Origin: Microplitis mediator
Taxonomy: Eukaryota; Arthropoda; Insecta; Hymenoptera; Braconidae
Direction of reading: 5' to 3'
Assembly: GCF_029852145.1 (NCBI RefSeq)
Contig: NC_079970.1
Span: 8,432,001-8,496,000 of the forward strand
DNA length: 64,000 nucleotides
Below the pieces are notes generated by a model. The model was not told the DNA's origin, did not search any database, and saw nothing but the letters and a program-made list of their open reading frames with translations. This document shows, piece after piece, positions 35,316 to 47,002 of the stretch; the first letter of the stretch is position 1; each line of letters begins with the position of its first letter. The translations under genes and the position numbers were made by a program.

Positions 35316-38079
35316 AAACAATGACCAGACTAGACCACGTGTATCTATATATGCAATATGCAGTATGCCAAAAATACCCATACGTACATTCGTACAGATA
35401 TAAAAATACGTTACACCCGTAGTACCAGACATGGTAACTAAGTTATATATTTCAAGTGAACTTGCATAAAAGCTTGTTCCAAAAAGCTTTTGACTAAGTC
35501 TATCACTAAGACTCTCATCTATTATTCAACAGCTCTGTAACTACAAGTAATATCTACGATTTTCATTTAGGAATCTGACTCTTAATCTCAATTCATAACA
35601 ATCAAGCTGAACGTTAATATTAATGATAAATATTTTTAGTATAAGCAAGGGAAGTCCAATAGACAAAACAAAAAAATTTGGCAATCGATTGATTCTACTA
35701 GTCTAAAACTTAAATTTTCCGCTGATTATCTATTGAAGTTCGAATAGATTATGAAAAAAGTTGTAGAACTGTTTAAGCTTAAAAATGTTGTTTGTAAAAT
35801 GATAATTCTCTAGCATTTTACATTCACGGATATTTTTTTTTAAATCTAATAAAATGCAAAAAAATATTTAAAAAAAATATTTTTTTCGTGATCTTTTGGA
35901 ACTTTCGCTTTTCCAATTGCCACAAAAGAGTATTGTCTGTTCCACTAATGAAGAACTATAGATATTATGTAACTAATTAATTTCTAGGATAAAATTCTAG
36001 AACCGGGATTCCACACATTTACAAAATTAAAAAATTTTAATGACCATAAAAGCTATAAGTGAATTTGCTCAAGCTGTTCAGTTTTTTGAACAGCAGATTG
36101 ATAAAAGTCATGTCAATTTTATCAAAAATACATTTATAAACCTCAGCAGTTTCTTCAAATTCATAAGCCCCGTATAAAATAAATTTGTCCTGTAAATATT
36201 CTAAAGAGGTTTATATTAACAGTGAACTTCTGAATTTAAGACGATTTTGAACTTTAAATTAATCATTATTTAGACTAAAAAAATCCAAGAGAAAAAATTT
36301 TCAATCTCTTGAGCTCATTCTTGAACAGTTGCGATAAGAGTCAAATAAGACGTTCATAATTCGTTTCAAAGTCTTTTTCTTTTAACATCCTTCAAATCAG
36401 CTTCAATATTCTGAAATCGAACTATTGTTGCTTGGGAAATTGTGAAAAACGTGCTTAAAAAGTACTCAGATGAAATTTTCTACTACATAAATGTTTCAAT
36501 TACATTGGAATTTATCTCAATATTGAGCATAAATATAAACAGCATAAAAAATCAAATGATAAAAAAAATAATACCGATAATATTTCAAAGTAATTCCGTT
36601 ACTTTGGTTTAGATATTACTCTAATTATAAATTCACTACGTACACAACAATTTAACGTACGTTTTGATACACATACAAATATTCGAGTGAGTTTCTATTC
36701 ATCATTGCCAATCTGATTGGTGTACAGTAGTGGGTCGAAGTCAAGCCTGTACAGTGGCCGCATAGATGCGGTAATTCCGAGTGTGTATACCGGATTGGCT
36801 GCAGACTAGAGATAACGTCATTATCGAACTTGCGACTGACATCCTCTCTGTGGACCAACCCATCCATTATGATGTTATGGGTGCTTAAATTCAAAAATTT
36901 TTTAAATTTACATTTCGAACAACTTAAGTATTTTGAGTGATTATTCTCTTTTTACTGATGGTCACGAATTAGAGACATACGCAGGCACGTTAAAAAAAGT
37001 TAATGAGCTAAAGAATCATTTTTATTAATTTCATTATACCCCAGATAAAAAATAAATTCGAATTACAGTGAGAACTTTTTTGCTGATACTTTATGTGAAA
37101 TTAATGAATAGGAATGCTTTTCAAAATTTTTTTAAATTACCATCATTTTGTAAGCGTTACACGTAGACTGATAATTTTAACATGCAAATTCAAAAGCACG
37201 TATTTATCACATCTAACAATTAAAACATCTAACTAGGAAAACGTATTACTGTCGATGAAAGAAAATGCACAATTTTTGATAGTTGTTGTATTTTTATCTT
37301 TTATAAATACATATAAGTATATATATTTAAAAAATTTAGTAGAGCTCTGAAAAATTATTGTTAAAAGTTAATAGTAATTCAAAGAAAAAATATATTTTTA
37401 TAAAAATGCAGGTGATTTTACTTTTATCCTTTTATATCTCTCATTTTTATTCTCTGATTTCGCTATTTTTTGCCAATAGTTCAATGTATACTCTAGAGTT
37501 CATTCTGCCTTTTCCACCTGGAATACAACTGATCTGGCTGATCTGATATTTGAAACATTGCATTGTGAAATGTTTTTTATTATTTTGATAGATATATTGA
37601 GTATCAAGAATATTATGTATCTACTTGTATTTGAAATAATATCTAAATTGGTAAGATTGAACATCCATTTGACTTTCATAATTATGATAATTATGATTGC
37701 TGCATTTGTTTAAAAATAATTTTATTCTATTTGTAAAATATAATAAAAAAATCCGGGCAACGGTTGACTCTGCGGGCCCTAACATTTCCCGCCGTTTTCG
37801 AGCTCATGGAGTCCGAAAATATTAATGTGAATACATTTTCGATTTTCGAACTCTTCGAGCTCTTGAATCCATTCGTTTTTTATGAGCCCTTCAAACTTGA
37901 AACAGGTTACGTTTTATATTAAACTTTGAATATTTCAAATTCGAAAGTAATTGTTGGACAAGTGTTAAATTGTTGGACAAGTGATAAATGGATCCAGCAG
38001 ATATCAGCGTAAGTGATCAATAGAAGGACTTACATGAGTTTTGACTCAGAGCGTTAATATATATTATACATGAGAAAAT
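35316..38079. other. Intronic sequence
   Basis: 35316-35560 is unique and less AT-rich. 36640-36900 has an 80-codon minus frame (MNLSTHNIIMDGLVHREDVS) in a slightly GC-richer patch without known homology. 37790-37905 is a GAGCTC repeat copy preceded by cgggccctaacatttcccgc. Otherwise plain. Confidence 0.45.
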
Positions 38080-38437
38080 TGTTGAAAAAGGTGTTTTTTC
38101 AATTTCTTTGTTGATAATATTATTTAAACTAGATGCATTACATTATGTAGTGATCGAGAGAGACAATACAGACGAAGAGTTGGTATGATTATGAACACGT
38201 TTTAGGCTAAAACTTTTAGCACATCATATTTTTAATTATACGAGTAAAACGACATAATATGTTATTTTGTAAACTTTCCGTCGTCGATATCTTTTAAACT
38301 AATTAACCGATTAAAGTGTTTGAGGCCGCAATGGACGCATTTTATCGAGTTATAGAGTTGATTAGAATTTAAAGTCGATCGTTTCAGTCGTTTCTAAGAA
38401 ATAAAAAAGAAACATATAAAATACGGTGATTTTTTAT

Positions 38438-38649
38438 GTACCTGAAGATCGGAACGTTTTTTGCAAAACAAAAATAAAAAAACAAAATGAAATTTAACAA
38501 ATCTACTGGATTTTGATTTTTGAAATGTTTCGCATTGGCGCTAGTATGTCAGCCAAAAATTGTAGGTCACCTCCAACTTCCCACTAAGCAGTCAAATTAC
38601 ATAAAGTTTTCATTTTCATTGAGCGAAAAACGTTTCGATCTTCAGGTAC
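38438..38649. mobile_element. MITE, GTACCTGAAGATCGGAACG ends (second copy)
   Basis: The TIRs gtacctgaagatcggaacgt and the complement of acgtttcgatcttcaggtac. The body (ggcgctagtatgtcagccaa) aligns in reverse to 20891-21097. Confidence 0.85.
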
Positions 38650-39301
38650 ATGATTTTTTACTGTTTTTTTTTGATAATATTATTGAAACTGTCAAAAAAT
38701 TGCATTGCATTACATAGTGATTGGAAGAGACTATTAAGATGAAGATTTGGTATGATTTTTGGACCATTTAGAAATTATATTCTGAGTTATTCGGGAAAAA
38801 AGAGATAAATTGTAATTTTTTAAATTTTTCGACGCCGATATCTTTTGAACTGATCAACCGCTTTTGACATTCAATGTGGCAATCGACGCGTTTTATTAAG
38901 TTCTAGAGCAGACTAGATTTAGGAATTGATCAAATAAGTCACTTCAAAGATAAACCATTTTTCACCATTTCTTTCGCCAACGATATCTCCCGAACGAATT
39001 GACCGATTGAGGTGGTAGAGGCGGCAATCAACGCGTTTTATTGAGTTCCAGAGCTGATTAGATTTTGACATCGATTGATATGGCCGTTTCGGAAAAATTT
39101 CAAAAATAAAAAAACAAATTTTTTTGTTTTCCTTCTATATCTTATAGTCTATTTGATCGATCGATCTGAAATGTTTAGAAAAGTTGACGGCCAACAAGTT
39201 CTTCGATTGCCGCGGGAACCATCCCAAGCTGTTAATTAATTAAAAAGATATAGAGAGTTTACATCCACACACACGCGCACACGCGGACATCATTCTGAAA
39301 A

Positions 39302-39475
39302 TACACGGATAGAAGGATTAAAAAATTTTTTAAGATACGACTTCTTAATCGTTAAGAAACCATTTCTTGAATAGTAAGGAATATTTGTTAAATAAAAAGA
39401 AATGATGTTTAAGAAACGATTTTTTAAATACTAAGAAATATTTTTAAATGCTAAGAAATCTTTCTATCAGTGTAT
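39302..39475. mobile_element. MITE, TACACGGATAGAAGGATT ends, word TTAAGAAA
   Basis: TACACGGATAGAAGGATTAA and the complement of aaatctttctatcagtgta form the ends. The body repeats ttaagaaacgatttct and aatactaagaaata. It is inserted inside a cttcccgc repeat, between ctgaaaata and atagctttcta, as comparison with 51960 shows. Confidence 0.8.
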
Positions 39476-39690
39476 AATAGCTTTCTAAGATCTCAATATG
39501 TCAAAATCGGATGAAAACTTGATTTCTGAAATTCGGGGTGAAAACAATCTTACCGAATTTTTTGAAATTTACAATTTTCTTAGCAGGAAGTTAACAAAAT
39601 TTTTTTAAATTCGGTGTTATTCAAGCAATACGTTCTAACAAATTTTCTACTCAACATAGTTTTCACTTATGCAGATTGAGTATTTTACAG

Positions 39691-40446
39691 TATAGGGGAG
39701 GGTGGGGCAGAGCGGCCCACCTGAAATTTTGACCAAAAAAATAATTTTTTTTTTTTCGACTAATTACTATAAATCCGATATGTTTGCGCATTTTTACCCC
39801 TACGCATGACATTTGGGGCAAAATGGACAAGCCCAAAATTTTGAAAAAGTGATTTTTTCATATTTTTATCGTCAAATTAAAAAAAAATTATTATAATTCC
39901 ACATTTCTAGCCCTACGCATAACACCTGGAGCAAAATGGGCCAGCCGAAACTTCCGAAAAAATTATTTTTTCATATTTTTCGGCCGTTTCTCTATGTAAG
40001 AGGCAAATTTGGTCACTAAAAATTTATAAAAATTAAATTTTTTTTTTTAGTTGATAAATTTTTGAAATAAAGTAAAATTATAGACTTGATTTTTTTTTTT
40101 ATTAAATAGCAATTAGTAATTAAGGTAATCGAGAGTGAACGATTTTTTACGCTTTAAAAAATTTTTTTCGAGTAATATAAAACCAAAAATAGTTGTCAAG
40201 AGAAAGAAATACATTCTTAATGATGAAAACAATTTAAAAAAAAAAAAAACGAAAAAAAAAATTTTTTTATCACTTTTTGAAGGGGGGCCGCTCTGCCCCA
40301 CAAAAAAAAAAAATTTTTTTCAGAATTTTGGCAAAATGTCCATAAATTTGTTCGAAATAGGACAAAAGTAAAGTGATCTTATGGTTGAAAGCCACAAAAA
40401 ATAATAATTGGCTTAGGGGGGCCGCTCTGCCCCACCCTCCCCTATA
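39691..40446. mobile_element. TIR element TATAGGGGAGGGTGGGGCAG
   Basis: A perfect or near-perfect TIR of about 28 bases (tataggggagggtggggcag, then agcggcc, against the complement ending ccaccctcccctata). Internal ggggcaaaatggacaagccc and ggagcaaaatgggccagccg units echo the terminal motif. A degraded relative may lie at 41765-41840. The frames through A/T runs are artefacts. Confidence 0.85.
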
Positions 40447-42404
40447 TCTATTTAATAGACAATCCTTATAGTTAGTTATATAAAATGCTTTTCACATGAG
40501 AATTACTTTTTTTACATCAGAAAATTTCTTCGGCCAAAAAAAAAAAAAAAAAAAGGAATAAGTAAATATATTTGAACCAACTAAACAAACAATATGTCAT
40601 GTTTAAGATAATGCAATATGATTTTGAAGCGAAGTAACTACTAAAACGACTGTACTTTGGCTTTTATATATTAAGTTCGTTTTCTTCTAAGAATTTTATG
40701 AAAAAACAAGTTTCTAAACAATGATAATTATATACAAATTACATTTTTCTGTTCAAACTAACATTGTTTTGTCTAAGCAAAAGATATCTTTAACGAAAAA
40801 AAAGCTTTTTTTTTTACCATGGAAGCATTAAATTTTTATCTATAGATTAGTTGGGTCAGTCTTGAAAAAAAAATTTTTTTTTCATTCCAAACTTATCGAG
40901 TAACCTGTCATGTCTTTATGCCCCTACATAACGTTGTTCCCTACCAGCCTCCCTACTCTAGTCTTTCTACTTAAGCAAACTTTTGATTGGCTACTATATC
41001 GTTTATTAATAACTTATCACGTCGCTATTTACATTTCAATACTCTATATTTTCAGGTAAGTCCGTTTATCATCGATCGTCATCGATGTCTGAGTATTGTT
41101 TCTTCTTCCTGCGCGGTATAACATCCTGTCATCCTGGGCATCTAGCAAACGACACACACTCGTACACAGATAGTCGAGGGAAACAGCGACTATGTAAATA
41201 CTTCTAGCGCAACTATCATTACTTTATTTTATTATGTTCAAATAAAACTCACTGTTTATTTTTTAATATATAATAACAAATTAATTGGATTTAGATATTT
41301 TATTTATCGTAGTGATTAAGATCTTGTAACCTACATCCCAATACATAGATATATATATATATAGTAGCCTATAATTTCGACAATCAATCATCTAACTAAT
41401 CAATCATACACTTATATCAGATCTATACTTTATTTTCTGCTTTCAAATCCCAAATTTATGATTGATTCAGTATTTTACTTCGTTTACCTGAAAATGTTTA
41501 TGATAAATAAGAAAATATTGTATCACCAAAATTCTCGACGAACAAATTGATTGTTATGTAAGTATACTTATAAGTTTTGTCGTTCTCTGCGAGACTTTTA
41601 TTTTGACGCTGATGAATTGCTTGATAAAAAGCAGGTTTTTAAAAATATATAGTTTTAGACAGTATAATTTTTTTAGGTTAAAAAAACCCGTGCGATGCCC
41701 GCACTCATACCCGTAAGAACATAAAAAATGGCAATATATGCTCAGTTTAATTCTACTTTGTAAAATATAGGGAAAAGTGGAGAAGAATAAAATACACCAT
41801 AATTTTCATAAGTGTGTGGGGCAAAATAAGACACTACTTTTTAACAAAAAAAATTTCGTTTCTTCATTTAATTTAAATAATTATTGTAAATTTCAAGTAA
41901 AAAAAAAAAGTTTATCACTATCAGTTATGACTTGAATATTGATATTCTATTTATTTTACATAATTGTTTTTAATTATAATACGAAATTTGAAAGATTTTT
42001 TAGATTTTTCAAAAATGAAAACGCAAATTGCTAGATTATAAAGTAATGGATTGAGCTTCGTTCTTAAGTTTGCGTTTAAAGGATTTGTTAGAGATAAAAG
42101 CTTAGACAAAAATTACTACAGACCATCCTTAAGACATGATATGTTTTAAAAATCTGTTTCATAAATAAAATATGTACAAGTTAATTTTTAAAGGCAGTTA
42201 ATTTTAATAAATATGAGTTATTAAACATTTATGATATAATGATAAATAGAAGTATTAAATTTAATGGAACAATTGTAAGTTTATTAGCTTTTTTAAAAAT
42301 TATTAAGAATCTATCATTATACGTTTGTAATAAATAACAAAAATAATGAATTGATTGACTAGGATTTTTGTATAAAGTTAAAATTTTTTTTGGTTAAAAT
42401 TTTA
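40447..42404. other. Intronic AT-rich sequence
   Basis: No gene. A less AT-rich stretch at 40900-41230 (cgatcgtcatcgatgtctga; catcctgtcatcctgggcat) and a short TA array near 41347 are the only structure. 41765-41840 resembles the 39691 family. Confidence 0.45.
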
Positions 42405-42910
42405 AAATGGTCGCCCTCCCAGAGAGGAAAGTACGACGGGACCAGGCTTGGCCCAAGTATGGAGAACCTTGGGCCAAGCTTGTAAGTCAGCCTTGGCCCA
42501 GCCTTGGTAGAAGTCTAGAATAATAACACAGAGCCAGTCCTGGTTGCTAGACCTGGCCCATACATCGAGGATAAGCAAATAAATTTAATTTAAAAAAAAT
42601 TGTATTATTATTAACCTCGTAGAGTTCATAATCATTAACGTTTAAATCTATCTAAGGGAGGTAAATTATGTGAAAAAAACTCGGGGAAAATTCTGCAGGG
42701 CAAGCTACTAATGTTGAACTGATACATTTAAATGATCTACTTATTAAACCATAGGTATAGCCAAACTTAGGTAATCCTACCTTGGCCCAAGCCTGGATTG
42801 CCATTGAATGGCTAAGGCTAGGTTACCCAGTCTTGGCCCAAGCCCGGGTAATCATTGTAACGGCCAAAGCTAGGTTCCCCGGTGCTGAGCCAAGTAGGGC
42901 ACTGTTGTTC
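42405..42910. mobile_element. Word-repeat foldback element, word GGCCCAAGCTTGG
   Basis: The left arm (ccaggcttggcccaagtatg; ccttgggccaagcttg) and the right arm (ccttggcccaagcctgg; gtcttggcccaagcccgg) flank an AT-rich core at 42555-42705. The core matches, in reverse, the core of the 46.6 kb element, whose arms carry another word. Confidence 0.8.
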
Positions 42911-44602
42911 AACTCTGGTAACTCCTGTATGGGCTATACTTACATCCTACGTTTTCTAAAGACTAAAGATTAACATATTAGAAAAAAAAATTTTTTTTTG
43001 GTAAAATATTGTGGTTCTTTTGGCCCCACGCTTAGCTACATATTTTTCGATAAAAATTCTAAATTCAAAAAAATGATGAATTTTGGTAGTAAAGAAGTAG
43101 TAGGTCAATTAAATACAATTATACTAACCAAAATTAGTGCGAGTGGTGATGAGGTAAATTAATTTTTTTGAGTTTTTTGTTAGGTGATCTTGTTCCCTAC
43201 CTATTGATGAAGTATAGAAATATATTCCTGCGAAAACATAATTTTATTTCGGATTTTTCATATACGTTTACATGAAAGCATATTATCATTGAATATCGGA
43301 AGATAACTTTCAGTATTTGTTTACGATACATATAAAAAAAAAATAACATTTTTTTAATAGACATAAGTTCTTAAAAAATGTAATTTATCTTATTATTAAA
43401 TAGCAATTATTTAGGTTATTTATGTTGAAGATCCAAAAGTTTATAAACAACAATAATACCTTGTGTAGAAATTAATTTTAATTATCTCAGAAAAATAATA
43501 AAATTTACATTTGTTAATCGTATTTTTAAATTAAATCTGATAAATGGTGGCGTTTAGTTTATTAATATTCGATCAATTCCTTAGTCTCTTCATTTTATTA
43601 TTACTGTTCATAATAATTATAAAATAAACAAATGCATTCATTAAATAACTGGCCCAATGGCGAGTGTACTAGTGTCGGCATATCACGCACAATTAAAGTT
43701 AGATTTAAAATTTATTACTCGAGCTTGCCACAAGATTCAGAGTAATCTGAAAAAAGTCCTGTCATTTTTCCACATAATAAAATTCACCCTGTTGTTAAAT
43801 CAACATCATAGTATGAACATTTAAGTCAATATGCTGTGATGTAGGAAAAGGTATGTGTTCAGTTGCGATAATGAAGAAAAAGAAGACAAGGAAGAAAAAG
43901 ACGGAAAAAGGGATGATCGAAAAAAGAGAATCGAAAAAAAAGTTTTAAAGTAGAAGATAAAAGGTATAGCTTTTTGAAATATTAAAATATAGTCAGTAAA
44001 CTAGGGCCACAATAAATGCAAAAAGAAGGTTGATGATGAATACAATATAATGTGTGTATGTGTATGTTTGTCCTCGACCCATTCACGAGAATGTCGACTC
44101 TCACTGATTCTCTTGATGTTTTACTCTCATACTTTCTTTCATCCACGAGGTGAAAAGGTCAAGGTGCAACTAAACATTCTTATCTTTCGTTTTTTTTTCT
44201 CGAGATGGTTATCGATTCCCCCACTATTGCCACTATCATCACCACCTCCAACTTCCCATCACCAATACTATTTTCGCATTACCGCATATTCCTTCTGCAA
44301 CCCTTTAGCTATTTTTCTCTAAACTAAACTACTTTTATTGGCATAAATAAATAATTGTGATAAGTGCGAGTTAACAGTTTGATATCAAATTACCAATTTA
44401 ATAAATTTCAAACCGGAAAAATTGTTCTAGAGCCTGATCAGTATTTGCGATTATTGTATTTTTATGAATATTTAATTATATATATATTTTTTATTACCAA
44501 AAATTAAAAAAAAAATAAAAACAAATAAAAATTATTCATAACTCAGGGTTAACAAGGTTAATAATTAATAATAAATCAGTTAATGTAAGTACAAAGACTT
44601 AC
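42911..44602. other. Intronic sequence downstream of the first exon
   Basis: AT-rich to 43650. 43850-43950 is purine-rich and 44060-44310 is pyrimidine-rich and less AT-rich, close to the promoter. No supported frame. The latter could hold regulatory sites. Confidence 0.4.
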
Positions 44603-44882
44603 GTCCAGTGTTTGATTGTTGGTTGACCTTCTCTACTAGCTGCAAGCTGCAGACTTAGTCGATTAACCGCTGCCGCGCGTGATAACACAAATTCTTACGG
44701 TGATTTTTATTCCACGTCATTTTTCACATTATTTATAGCTTATATTCAATTAATCATAAAACAATGATTGGAAAATAAAAGCTTAACTAAAATATATTAA
44801 CAATTGTCTAATCACCTTTATTTCGCGTGCGCGGAGCTTACACGGCTCACATGACCCTCGCTGATATCACAACAACGACTGA
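44603..44882 (-). other. Candidate non-coding first exon (5' UTR) of the synaptotagmin-like gene
   Basis: On the minus strand a strong donor, ACTGGAC|GTAAGTC, lies at 44602. Upstream is GC-richer, CpG-containing sequence unlike the surroundings, with no long open frame. The next acceptor on the same strand that fits a UTR junction is at 6320, which would make an intron of about 38 kb. The assignment to this gene is inference; another minus-strand transcript is possible. Confidence 0.5.
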
Positions 44883-44960
44883 ACAAAACCAGGAGAGAAC
44901 GACGAGGTATTCGGCGCCGCCGCGGTGGAGCGCCGCAGCACTTGAACTACACCCTCGTGC
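44820..44960 (-). promoter_or_regulatory. CpG-rich promoter region with initiator motif
   Basis: This is one of the most GC- and CpG-dense stretches of the window (ggcgccgccgcggtggagcg). On the minus strand it contains TCAGT (44878-44882) within gttcagtcgttgttg, matching the arthropod initiator and placing transcription toward the exon at 44603. No TATA box is evident at -30. Confidence 0.45.
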
Positions 44961-45199
44961 GTGTTAAGATATTTAACCCATTACAACGTAGAAAAACAAC
45001 TAAATCAAATAAAAGGAATGATATAAAATTTTTCACTTCTCTAAATTTTCTGTACCTGAATTTAAAATTTAAATGCTTATTACATTTTACGAGCTTATTA
45101 AATGAAAAAATTTTTGTAACTATAATACTGATAATAAAAGAAATTTGAATATATTTCTATTTGATAATTATTATACGTATGATTTTGAATGCATATATG

Positions 45200-46040
45200 C
45201 GTACATATATTAGGGTGATTAAAAAAAAAATTCTGTTTTCCTTCTAAACAAGTTCAAAAATTTCGTTTAGGTATAAAATACGCCTGTTAAAATTTGAGCT
45301 TTTAATATTAATATAAAGAGGGGGCGCATCGCACTTTTCTATTTTACATAAGAATAAGACAGAAAATATTTTTTTTGCTTCTTCTAAATTTTATAACTAG
45401 CTAACGATGCGTCAAACATAGTAATTATTATTTTTTGACAACTTTACTCGTTCAAAAGTTATCCAAAGTCAAAGTTGAATTTATGTAAATTTTAATATTG
45501 TTTAACTTTTCTGGCGAAACTATTGGTTTTATGACAAAATGTCATAGGGCTTAATCTGGAGATCATTCTATTGCGCACAAATTATCTTTCACCAAGTTTT
45601 CGAAATTACTAAATGCTTATCAGTTAGTTGCATTTAAAAGTTAATACGATTTAAAAAATCGCGTTTTGATCGATTCTTGATTGATTATAAAGATAATAAT
45701 AGCAGACTTTTTGTTTAAAAAGTATTTGCTTATGTAAAAAATATTACATTATGATGACCATAATATAAAAAAAAACAATCATATTCTTATTCACATAAAA
45801 ATCACCTATTAATTTTATTAATTCTTGCTCCAAAATTTGATCGAAAATTTAGTCAAATATTTTTAACCCCAAGACAAACGATATTAATTGCCAATTGGCT
45901 CTTGAAATGGTATATGTTTTTTTTATGTTCTGATCCATTATAAATAATTAACTTTTAGTTAGAAAATCGACTATTTCCCATTAAATAATCAATCAAATAT
46001 AATCAGAACACTATCTCATGATAAGCAAAACTAAATAAGT
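45200..46040. repeat. Dispersed repeat, inverted relative of 7825-8235
   Basis: It starts attagggtgattaaaaaaaa (45209), a motif like the ends of some non-autonomous DNA elements, and includes agggggcgcatcgcac. 45585-46000 aligns in reverse with 7825-8235. The right boundary is unclear. Confidence 0.55.
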
Positions 46041-46584
46041 CTTTCGTATACTGCAACTATGAAGCTTCAAAAATTATTTTATCTATAGGTATAACTAGAG
46101 GTCATCTTTGATTAAGTTTTTAGTAATAATTACAGATGTTAAACGTAAATAGTAATTATATCGAAAATCATAACAGATATTCGTTTCACTTCGAATCTCT
46201 ATTTTCACGTTTTTATTCACTTGGCTGGCAGTCATTGACATTTTGACTAATTCATGACCTCATTTAGGCATGAAGAAACACCAACACCAACACTGCATGC
46301 ACCTAAACAACGAACTCTGTACTTTATCAATTCTTTTTTTTTGCAAGCCTAAGAACAAGTTGAAGATCAGGCTGTAACCGTCGACATCTTCTTTAGTCTC
46401 ATCGAGACGTCTTTGTTTAACGAAACATTGAATCTATCTTTCAAGAACGCTGTCTCGACTCAGCAATAATTATCGGAAAGTTCTGATTACTTTATTGTCT
46501 CCATGATAGTGATAAACAAAAAAAAACATCATGTAAAGATTTTTTTTATCAATTGAAATAGCTAAAAAATAATACTCTACGCGT

Positions 46585-47002
46585 ATACCCATACAAAGTC
46601 GCCGTTAATGGAAAAAATACCGTGGATCGGCCGATGTCTAGCAGCTAGTGTTCAGACCCAGCAATCAGAAGGACGGCAGTTCGCGCCCAGAGCCCAGCAG
46701 AATTTTCACCAAGTTTTTTTCACATAATTTACCCCACTTAAATAGTTTAAACGTTAATGATCTTGAATTCTACTAGGATAATAAAAATAAAATTTTTTAT
46801 TAATTAAATCTATTTGCTTGCTTGGCTGATTGCTGGCTACCATTAATCGGCCGATAGTCGAGCGCCATTAATGGGCCGAGGTTATCATCCCGACTATAAG
46901 CCGTTTATCGGCCAATGAAAATTTCCATTGCTGAGACATTAATCGACATTCTTGGCCTAGTAATGGCCCAATCTAGGGCCAATTTCCAAACTTTGTATGG
47001 GT
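46585..47002. mobile_element. Word-repeat foldback element, word GGCCGATTAATGGCC
   Basis: The TIR TACCCATACAAAGT at 46587 and its complement actttgtatgggta at 46990. The arms repeat ggccgatgtctagc, taatcggccgatagtcga and attaatgggccgagg. The core 46685-46850 (ttttttcacataatttaccc) is homologous in reverse to 42555-42705. Confidence 0.85.

Larger units (their letters stand above)
38080..39595. repeat. cttcccgc-family repeat with two tandem segments and two nested MITEs
   Basis: The block beginning ttgataatattattta (38110) recurs from 38665, with tagtgatcgagagagac against tagtgattggaagagac. Between the two lies the GTACCTGAAGATCGG element (38438-38649). Modules with gcaatcgacgcgtttta follow to an (AC)n at 39264, and the family end is at 39480-39593 (gcaggaagttaa). 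Confidence 0.7.
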
